Below, one piece after another: positions 1 to 5,892 of a DNA stretch of 5,892 bases. Made by a program: the position numbers and the translations under genes. The stretch spans positions 1 through 5,892 of the forward strand of contig JAHHOC010000166.1 in assembly GCA_018677115.1 (NCBI GenBank), in the 5' to 3' direction. Numbering within the stretch: the stretch's first letter is position 1; every line of letters starts with the position of its first letter. The stretch comes from Arenicella sp. (GTDB lineage Bacteria > Pseudomonadota > Gammaproteobacteria > Arenicellales > Arenicellaceae). The notes under the pieces are model-generated. The model was not told the origin of the DNA and did no database searches. It saw only the letters and a program-made list of their open reading frames with translations.

Positions 1-381
1 ACGCCGGGTGATGCGTTCCAGTTCTTCTGTCTCCCACTCATTCGGGTCGATCACCAGCGCACCCTTCGATCCGCCGAACGGCGCTTCCACCAGCGCGCAT
101 TTATAACTCATCAATGCGGCCAGCGCCTCGACTTCATCCTGGTCGGCATAGGGCGAGTAACGGATACCGCCCTTAACCGGTTCCATATGTTCGGAATGCA
201 CTGAACGATAACCAGTGAAGGTGTACATTCGGCCGCGCAATCGGACTCCGAAACGAACGGTATAGGTGGAATTTACAACCTTGATCTTGTGCCGCAAGCC
301 TTCCGACATATCAATCAGCGCCGCCGCCTCGTCAAAGGTTCTTTCAACCGATTCCAAAAAAGTATGAGTTTGTTTAGACAT
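1..381 (-). CDS. Glutamate dehydrogenase-type enzyme (Glu/Leu/Phe/Val dehydrogenase family), N-terminal 127 codons, cut by the left window edge
   Basis: This frame starts at the ATG at 381 and stays open to base 1, so only the N-terminal substrate-binding (dimerisation) domain is present; the NAD(P)-binding domain lies outside. The enzymes of this family deaminate an amino acid reversibly in the cytoplasm, usually L-glutamate to 2-oxoglutarate and ammonia. Visible motifs are P68-V-K-G-G-I-R-Y75, M91-S-Y-K-C-A-L97 and P101-F-G-G-S-K-G107. By family comparison, K70 corresponds to the lysine that contacts the substrate gamma-carboxylate, K94 to the second substrate lysine and K106 to the catalytic lysine. 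K70 favours glutamate over leucine, phenylalanine or valine as substrate. The wording is closer to mitochondrial-type than to E. coli-type enzymes. A108 and A100 sit where glycine and valine are more usual around the active-site motif. A weak ribosome site (GGTGGG, 9 nt before ATG) precedes the start. The gene has its own promoter and lies 127 bp downstream of the aminotransferase. Family assignment is firm; coenzyme and exact substrate are not visible. Confidence 0.93.
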   Translation of the reverse strand, partial: MSKQTHTFLESVERTFDEAAALIDMSEGLRHKIKVVNSTYTVRFGVRLRGRMYTFTGYRSVHSEHMEPVKGGIRYSPYADQDEVEALAALMSYKCALVEAPFGGSKGALVIDPNEWETEELERITRR

Positions 382-411
382 TATTGTTGACCCACCAAAG
401 TTGATTGATTA

Positions 412-440
412 ATTCTATTCTAGTGTAAGAGTGCTGTTAA
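412..440 (-). promoter_or_regulatory. Predicted sigma70 promoter of the glutamate dehydrogenase gene
   Basis: Read on the minus strand, TTAACA (435-440) and TAGAAT (412-417) are separated by exactly 17 bases. Each hexamer matches the sigma70 consensus at five of six positions. Transcription would start near 405, giving a leader of about 24 nt before the ATG at 381. The site falls in the only gap upstream of the dehydrogenase gene. This suggests the gene is transcribed on its own and not only by read-through from the aminotransferase. An 8-bp palindrome, CTGTACAG (461-468), lies about 20 bp upstream of the -35 box and could be part of an operator, but that is not supported by anything else. 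Confidence 0.6.
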
Positions 441-508
441 TACTTGGCCTAATTGCGGACCTGTACAGTGATATATTTTAATTGCTGTTCGCGCATATGA
501 TGTTCTTG

Positions 509-1813
509 TCAATTGAGGCTGTTTAGAAACGCTGCAAACGCCCGCATCGCCGATGCCGTTACCGGATGATGTTCCTGCTTCATGAGCTGTTCGCCTGTAT
601 GTCCTGATTTATATAGCTGGTAAATGCGATCAGGATCATCATCACCTTCCATATCCAGATAGGAGGTTGAAAGCCGTATCGTCAGAATTTGCGGGGGGAC
701 TCCAAAATCCGAACCCGGCAGGCTGGCAATTTGCCATTTTTCAAGCAGGTGGTGACACAGATCAGTTGAGGTGGTGACGCCTGAATTTGCCAACCCCTGT
801 TTGAATGAGTCGAAATTCGCCGCAATATAAAAAGCTCCTTCGGCTGCGCTACAGTGAATTCCCAAAGCGCTTAACTGACTGCGGATATAACGGCTACGTA
901 TGGCGTGTATAGCACAGCAATCGCTGACATAGTCCTCGATATCCGGATGCAGTCTGTATGCTTCAATCGCTGCATATTGAATCGGCGCTGATACGCTGGA
1001 CCATGTCTCGCTGGCGAAAATAAGTAAATTCTGCATCACCTTACGACCAAAATTTCCCGGCGGCACCAGCGCAACGCCGATCCGCCAACCGCCGAGGGAG
1101 AGATGCTTGCTTAAACCACCGAAAACAAAACTGCCCTCGGGATAGTAGCTGGCAATCGATGTGTGGGTTCCCGGCTCAAAGCACAACTGAAAGTAGATCT
1201 CGTCACTCAAAACCAGAATATTGTTGGCGCGGCAATAATCAGCGATTTGCTCGAGTAATGCATCGTTAATGGCACCGCCACTCGGGTTGTTTGGGCTGTT
1301 CAGTATCAGCAGTTTGCTTGGATTAGTAGATTCCTGCACCAATTTGTCTAACTCCTGCAGATCGAGCTGGTAATTGTTTTCCACCCTTGCTGGAATGTAA
1401 CGGCATCTATTGCCAAGCATGCTCGCCTGCGGTGCATAACTGACCCACGATGGCGTAGGCAGGAACAGATCGGCGCCTAGCACCGCCTGCAGGGCGTAGA
1501 TCAATACCTTGCTGCCCGGTCCTACAATAACCTGCGATGGGGCAAAATCGATATCCAGTTTGCTGCTGTAATAATCGGAAACCGCATCGATCAGTGGCGG
1601 CAAACCACGTCCGGGCAGATAGCTTTTCTTGTTTGCATGTTGCGCCAGCGCTTTTTGCAGGCGCGGATGCACATCAAAACGCGATTCGCCAAAGCCCATG
1701 TGAAAAACTTGCTCACCGTCCTGCCATAACCGGTTAACGGTCTCATTTATATACAGTGTCGAAGAAGGCGACAACTGTTCAAAGAGCATATTTAACGGGT
1801 ATGCGTGATTCAT
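509..1813 (-). CDS. Class I/II pyridoxal-phosphate-dependent aminotransferase (aspartate aminotransferase fold)
   Basis: This complete 434-residue protein belongs to fold-type I, class I/II aminotransferases, cytoplasmic enzymes that transfer an amino group between an amino acid and a 2-oxo acid. The active-site stretch G233-L-S-K236-H-L-S-L-G-G-W-R-I-G246 fits the class I PLP-attachment pattern at every position; K236 would form the Schiff base. N176 in S-P-N-N-P-S-G (173-179), D204 and Y207 in L-S-D-E-I-Y, R244 and R380 in T-I-R-L-S occupy the usual positions for binding the cofactor ring, its phosphate and the substrate alpha-carboxylate. The N-terminal Y65-L-P-G-R-G-L-P72 segment matches the family's tyrosine-proline-glycine region. 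About 30 residues after position 402 form a short C-terminal extension. No Shine-Dalgarno sequence is seen before ATG 1813, and the next ATG (codon 9) has none either, so the start is chosen by length. A terminator hairpin ends only 23 nt upstream. The substrate is not determined; amino acids of the aspartate, alanine or aromatic groups are all possible. Confidence 0.93.
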   Translation of the reverse strand: MNHAYPLNMLFEQLSPSSTLYINETVNRLWQDGEQVFHMGFGESRFDVHPRLQKALAQHANKKSYLPGRGLPPLIDAVSDYYSSKLDIDFAPSQVIVGPGSKVLIYALQAVLGADLFLPTPSWVSYAPQASMLGNRCRYIPARVENNYQLDLQELDKLVQESTNPSKLLILNSPNNPSGGAINDALLEQIADYCRANNILVLSDEIYFQLCFEPGTHTSIASYYPEGSFVFGGLSKHLSLGGWRIGVALVPPGNFGRKVMQNLLIFASETWSSVSAPIQYAAIEAYRLHPDIEDYVSDCCAIHAIRSRYIRSQLSALGIHCSAAEGAFYIAANFDSFKQGLANSGVTTSTDLCHHLLEKWQIASLPGSDFGVPPQILTIRLSTSYLDMEGDDDPDRIYQLYKSGHTGEQLMKQEHHPVTASAMRAFAAFLNSLN

Positions 1814-1836
1814 ATCAGTGATCGTTTATTAACCAG

Positions 1837-1872
1837 AAAAAAAGGCCCGCAACGTAATGTTAGCGGGCCTTT
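1837..1872 (-). terminator. Strong intrinsic terminator of the TonB-dependent receptor gene
   Basis: On the minus strand, AAAGGCCCGC (plus 1863-1872) and GCGGGCCTTT (plus 1841-1850) form a perfect 10-bp stem with seven G-C pairs around a 12-nt loop. It is followed by an unbroken run of seven U residues (plus 1837-1843, overlapping the last three stem positions). The hairpin begins 32 nt after the receptor stop codon. On the plus strand the trailing T-run is only three long, so termination in that direction should be weak, and no plus-strand gene ends here. The U-run ends 23 nt before the aminotransferase ATG. Confidence 0.9.
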
Positions 1873-1904
1873 CTGCGAACAGATCAATTATTGTTGCCTG
1901 GATC

Positions 1905-4346
1905 TTAGAAGTTATAGATTCCTTTCAGGTACCAGGAGCCTCCCTCATAATTCGCTGCAGTCCGGCGTGGATACTGCAGGCCAACACTTTGCCGGTTGGC
2001 AAACACACCATCATTGGCGATTTCGTCAACATAGGAGTCAAAGATATTGGCGGCGCCAAACACCACTTTAAGCTGTTCGGTTGCCTGCCAGCCAACTTCA
2101 GCGTCAATATAAATAATCGGATCTATCTCAGCGCTGCGATTTCCCGGCGCACCGTTAATAGTGCCACGCTCATCATAATGCGAGCCGTAATAGGTCGCCC
2201 GCAGCAGCAGGTTCACATCATCGTTCAGCAGTGTATTGGTAGACAGGGTAAAGCGATCCTCTGGATAGTTATTTTCAATATCCTCAATAGTAGAGGCGCT
2301 GACCGGCAGAATTCCCGCAACCGCTGTCTGGCCGGTTACATCGATCTCATTGTGTGCATAGGCAAATGTCACATCGGTGCTGACTTCTCCCCAATCAATA
2401 GCACCGTTAAGAACCACATCAAACCCCTCATGCTCGACATCCAATGCGTTGGTGTAAAACGACAGCGTCAGGTTATCCGAGCCCGGTATTGGGATATCGC
2501 CGGTACGGTAAATTCGGTCATCAACCTCGACGTTGTAGAAGTCGACAGTTAAGTCCCATACCTCGCCTAAACTGGTTGTAAAGCCGAGGCTGATATTGGT
2601 GGATTCCTCTTCCTTCAGGTTAGTGCCCCCGGCATTACGCGCGGCAGCACTATTGGCCGGCACCAAACCTTCTTCAACCTGCAGCCCGGTTCGGCCGTCA
2701 AAGGTCGTAATGATAGAGGAGATATTGGATTGACCTGGAGTCGGCGCGTGAAAGCCGGTAGAGATGGCACCGCGCAGTGTGAAGTTGTCATTCACATTGT
2801 AGCGGGTGGCAACTTTACCGTTTGTAGTGCTGCCGAAGTCAGAAAAATCTTCATAGCGAAGTGCATACTGCATCAGCCATTCGTCACTGACGTCGTGCTC
2901 CACATCCACGTACAGAGCAAAGTTATCGCGGTCAAACTTACCGGCACTGGCCAGTGTAGGCGAACTCATGCCGCTGGGCCCGCCATTTGGACTGGTAGTC
3001 AGGGCATTGGCGTCGCCGGGCACCAGTGTGAAGGATTCTTCGCGCCATTCAGCACCATAAGATATGGCAATCCTGTCGGTCAGCGCAGTGGAAAAATCCG
3101 CATTAAGGTTAATTTCTTCCTGCTCATAGGAACCCATATTGAATCCCCGTACCGGCATACCACCTTGTAATGGCAAGCTCGGGTTGATGGTATTGTTGAG
3201 GAAGTACTCCAATTCGTTGGAGCCCATGCCGATGCTGAAGTCATAGGTCGTCTCATTGGCGAAGGTTCCGCGAATCCCACCGACCAAACTGGAGTCAGTC
3301 TGTTCCCCGTCCAGGAACGGCGTGAACCCAACATTACAAATCTGCTGCGCAGGATTACGCAGGCAGACTCCAGAGGGGCCCTCCACTCCTGCCGATGTAG
3401 ACACCAGGGTGGAATGCCCGGGATTACGATAGAAGAAACGGTAGCGTCCTTCGGTATCAGCATAGTTGCCGAATAAATAGGCTTCGGAACCATTAGCGAG
3501 TTCCCAGCCGGCATTCACGAAAACCCGTGTGCCACTGGTTTCCGGACGGCCCCATGTCTGAGTGAAAGGTGCATCGCCGAAAGGTGAATCAGCACCAACA
3601 CCCGCCACACCGGCATTTACCAGTGCCAGAGCATCGGGTCGGATCACGCCTCGTGACAGGGCATCGTTATCGACGTATTCAATACTGGCGTTAATGAAGC
3701 CATTTTCACCAGCGGCAAAACCCATGTTGGCGGCAACCTTGGTACTTGCCTCTCCCTCATAGAATTCCCCGTACTGCACTTGCACTTCACCGCCTTCAGC
3801 AGCGTTCTTCAGTTCAAAATTCATTACTCCCGAAATAGCATCAGATCCATACTGCGCTGCTGCACCATCGCGCAGCACCTGTACGTTTTGAAGAGCAATG
3901 CTGGGAATCATTGCGACATCCACACCGTGGGATCCATTGCCTGCCGCCGGTGCAAAAAACTGTACCAGTGCCGATCGATGCCGACGCTTACCGTTAACCA
4001 GTATCAGGGTTTGATCAGGCGACATGCCTCGCAATGAAGTCGGTCTTACAAATGCACTGCCATCACCGGTTGCCGGAGTGGCGGTGTAGGATGGTACAAG
4101 GGTTTTCAGGTTGTCGGTAATATCCGCGCCATTGCCCAGCGAAGAAAACTCTTCCCCGGAAATAACGTCAATCGGCACCGGCGAATCAGCGGCTGAACGT
4201 GCTTTGGCACTGCGGCTGCCCAATACGACCAGTTCTTCGACATTGCTATCCGCTCCTTCCTGCGCATAGGCCGCCGGCATTCCGATGCCGAGCGTAGCTA
4301 TAATGCCAACACAGCTGGCTATAAAACTGTGATTAAGGTTTTTCAT
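1905..4346 (-). CDS. TonB-dependent outer-membrane receptor
   Basis: This complete 813-residue protein is an outer-membrane receptor that would import a substrate by energy coupling to TonB-ExbB-ExbD. Residues 1-28 are a signal peptide: K2 and the polar start, a hydrophobic core over roughly 8-24, and a likely cut after A26-Y-A28. A TonB-box-like stretch, E37-E-L-V-V-L-G-S, follows. The plug domain covers about 50-180 and shows L105-R-G-M-S-P-D-Q-T-L-I-L-V-N-G119 and the hallmark V157-L-R-D-G-A-A-A-Q-Y-G-S-D-A-I-S-G173. The rest is a beta-barrel with alternating polar and hydrophobic strands, ending in W805-Y-L-K-G-I-Y-N-F813, whose final phenylalanine fits the outer-membrane assembly signal. 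Length is normal for the family. The mature part holds only two cysteines, C328 and C337, close together in a likely loop. A TTG start at 4358 would add four codons, but the ribosome site lies inside that extension, so ATG 4346 is preferred. The substrate cannot be named; the nearby amino-acid enzymes suggest a nitrogen compound, peptide or amine. Confidence 0.95.
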   Translation of the reverse strand: MKNLNHSFIASCVGIIATLGIGMPAAYAQEGADSNVEELVVLGSRSAKARSAADSPVPIDVISGEEFSSLGNGADITDNLKTLVPSYTATPATGDGSAFVRPTSLRGMSPDQTLILVNGKRRHRSALVQFFAPAAGNGSHGVDVAMIPSIALQNVQVLRDGAAAQYGSDAISGVMNFELKNAAEGGEVQVQYGEFYEGEASTKVAANMGFAAGENGFINASIEYVDNDALSRGVIRPDALALVNAGVAGVGADSPFGDAPFTQTWGRPETSGTRVFVNAGWELANGSEAYLFGNYADTEGRYRFFYRNPGHSTLVSTSAGVEGPSGVCLRNPAQQICNVGFTPFLDGEQTDSSLVGGIRGTFANETTYDFSIGMGSNELEYFLNNTINPSLPLQGGMPVRGFNMGSYEQEEINLNADFSTALTDRIAISYGAEWREESFTLVPGDANALTTSPNGGPSGMSSPTLASAGKFDRDNFALYVDVEHDVSDEWLMQYALRYEDFSDFGSTTNGKVATRYNVNDNFTLRGAISTGFHAPTPGQSNISSIITTFDGRTGLQVEEGLVPANSAAARNAGGTNLKEEESTNISLGFTTSLGEVWDLTVDFYNVEVDDRIYRTGDIPIPGSDNLTLSFYTNALDVEHEGFDVVLNGAIDWGEVSTDVTFAYAHNEIDVTGQTAVAGILPVSASTIEDIENNYPEDRFTLSTNTLLNDDVNLLLRATYYGSHYDERGTINGAPGNRSAEIDPIIYIDAEVGWQATEQLKVVFGAANIFDSYVDEIANDGVFANRQSVGLQYPRRTAANYEGGSWYLKGIYNF

Positions 4347-4351
4347 ATCAA

Positions 4352-4356
4352 TCTCC
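4352..4356 (-). promoter_or_regulatory. Shine-Dalgarno site that fixes the receptor start at 4346
   Basis: Read on the minus strand, GGAGA is followed by five bases (TTGAT) and then ATG at 4346-4344. The same bases form part of the codons between the TTG at 4358 and that ATG, so a TTG start would place the ribosome site inside the coding region. The ATG start also gives a well-shaped signal peptide beginning with M-K-N. Confidence 0.75.
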
Positions 4357-4372
4357 AATGTTGCAATTGTTG

Positions 4373-4378
4373 GTTATA
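4373..4378 (-). promoter_or_regulatory. Possible -10 element for the receptor gene
   Basis: TATAAC on the minus strand matches the -10 consensus at five of six positions and would place a transcript start near 4366, about 20 nt before the ATG and upstream of the ribosome site. The best -35 candidate, ATGACA (4399-4404), is 20 bases away, longer than the usual 16-18. The promoter would therefore be weak, activator-dependent or wrongly assigned. Confidence 0.3.
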
Positions 4379-4546
4379 TTTATGGGTTTTAGGGTGTCTG
4401 TCATCAACACGGTTGAATCCAGCCCAGCTCTGCATAAACCCATTTGCGAACACAATAATCACTACTTTAAAACAAACTTGCCGCACATGCGAATAAAAAA
4501 CCTGTCGAAATCATATTTTCTACGCTTTTTCAATGACCTAGAAATA

Positions 4547-4552
4547 TATAAT
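4547..4552 (+). promoter_or_regulatory. Possible -10 element for the FAD oxidoreductase gene
   Basis: TATAAT is a perfect sigma70 -10 hexamer. A start near 4559 would leave a leader of about 41 nt. At 16-18 bases upstream only GC- and T-rich hexamers such as GCTTTT and CTTTTT are present, which do not resemble TTGACA, and there is no TG extension. In such AT-rich DNA a chance match is possible. If real, the promoter probably needs an activator. Confidence 0.4.
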
Positions 4553-4599
4553 TTACCTACCCGCAATATCATTTACACGCTTGTTCAAAAACTGCAACT

Positions 4600-5892
4600 A
4601 TGTCAACGGCCGTAAAAAAAACCACACTTGAAGGCGTTACTGTAACTGTCATCGGAGCAGGCATAGCCGGTATCTGCGCCGCCTATTTCATTAAAAAGAC
4701 GTCGCCAAAATTATCGGTTTGCATAGTGGACTGCGTCGAACCTATGTCCTTTACTTCTGCACAGTCGGGTGAAAATTATCGGAACTGGTGGCCGCATCCA
4801 ACCATGTCAGCGTTTATCGACCACAGCATTGACCTGATGCAGGATATTGCCGCGGCCAGTAACAACCGTATCCTCATGACACGCGGCGGATATCTTCTGG
4901 CCAGCCGTGCTATGTCTATCGACAAAATTTTGCACGCACTGGCTGCAGATCACCCGATGCGATCGCAGATTCGATATCACTCTGCACAACACAACAGTTA
5001 CCACAGGGGTTCAAGCGACGACTGGCAATCTATAATTCGGGGAATAGACATTCTCAGTGGGAATAAAATGATCAAACGGCAGTTTCCACAGCTAGACCCA
5101 CAGGTGCAGCATTTGTTGCACATACGCCGTGCGGGCGATATCAGCGCTCAGCAACTGGGGCAATGGATGCTCGAGCAGGCCAGATCACTGGGGCTGCAAC
5201 AGGTTCGGGGTGAGGTAGCGGATATTCATGCCGGGGCTGATTTCACTGTTGAAATCGCCGATCAAGCAGGATCAAGATCTGTACATAGCGAAATCATCAT
5301 TAACGCAGCGGGACCATTTATCAACCGGATAGCACAGATGTGGGGCGAATCCCTGCCGATACAGAATTACCTGCAACAAAAAATCGCCTTTGAAGACACG
5401 CTTGAGGCCCTGCCCCGTGATCAACCATTTACCGTTGATCTCGACCGGCAATTTATCAACTGGACCGAGCCGGAACATCAGTGGCTGGAGACCGATGAGG
5501 ACGGTCAGCGTTTTCTGCAGGAAATGCCTGGTGGCATCCATTGTCGACCAGTAGGCGGGTCTAACAGCCGCTGGGTCAAACTCGGCTGGGCCTATAACCA
5601 GGCTGCAGCGCCCGCAAAGCGGGATCCGTCACTGGATGCGTTTTTCCCGGACATTGTTATCCGTGGCGCCAGTCGGCTAAACCCCGGGCTGCAAAGCTAT
5701 ACCGACCGGCCGCCGGGTAAGCTGCAACACTATGGCGGCTGGTATACCATGACCGAGGAAAACTTCCCCCTGATCGGCCCCTGTCAACAGAATGGGGCCT
5801 ACGTGATTGGCGCCTTGTCTGGCTTTGGCAGCATGGCCGCGTGCGCGGCCGGCAAACTCATTGCCGATTATCTCAGCGCAGCGCCGCTACCC
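4600..5892 (+). CDS. FAD-dependent oxidoreductase, DAO superfamily (D-amino-acid/sarcosine oxidase-like), open at the right window edge
   Basis: The frame opens at ATG 4600, the first ATG after an in-frame stop at 4549, and continues without a stop through 431 codons to the last base. Enzymes of this superfamily oxidise C-N bonds of amino acids or N-methylated amines with FAD. The Rossmann dinucleotide motif is V17-I-G19-A-G21-I-A-G24, with D44 at the end of the second strand for the ribose. A conserved-looking block E58-N-Y-R-N-W-W-P65 follows. The C-terminal part shows G379-G-W-Y-T-M-T-E-E-N-F-P-L-I-G-P394 and then G404-A-L-S-G-F-G-S-M-A-A-C-A-A-G-K419, the flavin-covering loop typical of DAO proteins. 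Usual family length is about 380-450, so little more than a short tail is missing. No signal peptide or membrane segment is seen, so a cytoplasmic location is likely. No Shine-Dalgarno sequence precedes the start, and eight A residues (4614-4621) lie at codons 5-8. It is divergent from the receptor gene. D-amino-acid dehydrogenase, glycine or sarcosine oxidase and opine-oxidase-like roles are all possible. Confidence 0.9.
   Translation, partial: MSTAVKKTTLEGVTVTVIGAGIAGICAAYFIKKTSPKLSVCIVDCVEPMSFTSAQSGENYRNWWPHPTMSAFIDHSIDLMQDIAAASNNRILMTRGGYLLASRAMSIDKILHALAADHPMRSQIRYHSAQHNSYHRGSSDDWQSIIRGIDILSGNKMIKRQFPQLDPQVQHLLHIRRAGDISAQQLGQWMLEQARSLGLQQVRGEVADIHAGADFTVEIADQAGSRSVHSEIIINAAGPFINRIAQMWGESLPIQNYLQQKIAFEDTLEALPRDQPFTVDLDRQFINWTEPEHQWLETDEDGQRFLQEMPGGIHCRPVGGSNSRWVKLGWAYNQAAAPAKRDPSLDAFFPDIVIRGASRLNPGLQSYTDRPPGKLQHYGGWYTMTEENFPLIGPCQQNGAYVIGALSGFGSMAACAAGKLIADYLSAAPLP

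Larger units (their letters stand above)
4347..4599. other. Divergent AT-rich intergenic region between receptor and FAD oxidoreductase
   Basis: This 253-bp space separates two genes that read away from each other, so it must hold the 5' control elements of both. It is clearly richer in A and T than the flanking genes, especially from about 4440 to 4600. A perfect TATAAT for the plus strand and a TATAAC for the minus strand are seen. No stable hairpin with a U-run, riboswitch-like structure or convincing long inverted repeat was found. An 85-codon plus-strand frame (4358-4615) crosses it but has no ribosome site and no recognisable protein features. Confidence 0.6.

Noticed and set aside
450..485. 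Direct repeat TAATTGC (450-456 and 479-485) flanking the palindrome CTGTACAG upstream of the dehydrogenase promoter
   Set aside because: The repeat is only seven bases and the DNA is AT-rich, so one such match in a 127-bp gap is expected by chance about as often as not.
509..1813. Aminotransferase and dehydrogenase as a single operon
   Set aside because: A near-consensus promoter lies in the 127-bp gap in front of the dehydrogenase, so separate transcription is more likely, although read-through cannot be excluded as no terminator was seen after the aminotransferase.
1857..2552. 231-codon open frame on the plus strand opposite the receptor gene
   Set aside because: It lies entirely antisense to the receptor's strongly supported coding sequence, begins inside the terminator loop, has no ribosome site and shows no protein family features.
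3080..3514. 144-codon minus-strand frame inside the receptor gene
   Set aside because: It is an out-of-frame shadow of the receptor, with a composition (many R, W, S, P) typical of a shifted frame.
4355..4373. CCAA-N11-TTGG inverted repeat upstream of the receptor start, resembling a regulator site
   Set aside because: Only four bases per arm pair, it overlaps the ribosome site, and no regulator gene in the window supports it.
4358..4615. 85-codon plus-strand frame across the divergent intergenic region
   Set aside because: It has no ribosome site, no recognisable protein, covers the promoter region and overlaps the first bases of the oxidoreductase gene in another frame.

Overview
The window looks like chromosomal DNA of a Gram-negative bacterium. 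The evidence is a TonB-dependent outer-membrane receptor with a classical signal peptide and a C-terminal aromatic residue, together with sigma70-like promoters. The style of the receptor, with its LRGMSPDQTLILVNGKRR-type plug, suggests an aquatic gammaproteobacterium, but this is an impression and was not tested. Base composition is moderate in the genes and visibly AT-rich in the intergenic spaces. No mobile elements, RNA genes or CRISPR arrays were seen.

Layout: four protein genes. (1) 1-381, minus strand: the first 127 codons of a glutamate dehydrogenase-type enzyme (Glu/Leu/Phe/Val dehydrogenase family), running off the left edge. A near-consensus promoter (412-440) lies in the 127-bp gap upstream of it. 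(2) 509-1813, minus strand: a complete class I/II PLP-dependent aminotransferase with all the expected catalytic residues. (3) A strong intrinsic terminator (1837-1872) serves the gene upstream on the same strand. (4) 1905-4346, minus strand: a complete 813-residue TonB-dependent receptor. Its start is best placed at the ATG at 4346, because a Shine-Dalgarno sequence lies just upstream. (5) A 253-bp AT-rich divergent intergenic region (4347-4599). (6) 4600-5892, plus strand: an FAD-dependent oxidoreductase of the DAO (D-amino-acid oxidase/sarcosine oxidase) superfamily, nearly complete but still open at the right edge.

How the genes may work together (inference): the receptor would bring a substrate across the outer membrane, the FAD enzyme would oxidise a C-N bond of an amino acid or N-substituted amine, the aminotransferase would move amino groups, and the glutamate dehydrogenase would recycle glutamate and 2-oxoglutarate. 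This is a plausible nitrogen or amino-acid scavenging neighbourhood. The substrate cannot be read from the sequence. The parts all belong to known families, so nothing here is clearly a new system. The two points that most deserve a second look are the composition of the cluster and the terminator placed 23 nt in front of the aminotransferase start codon.
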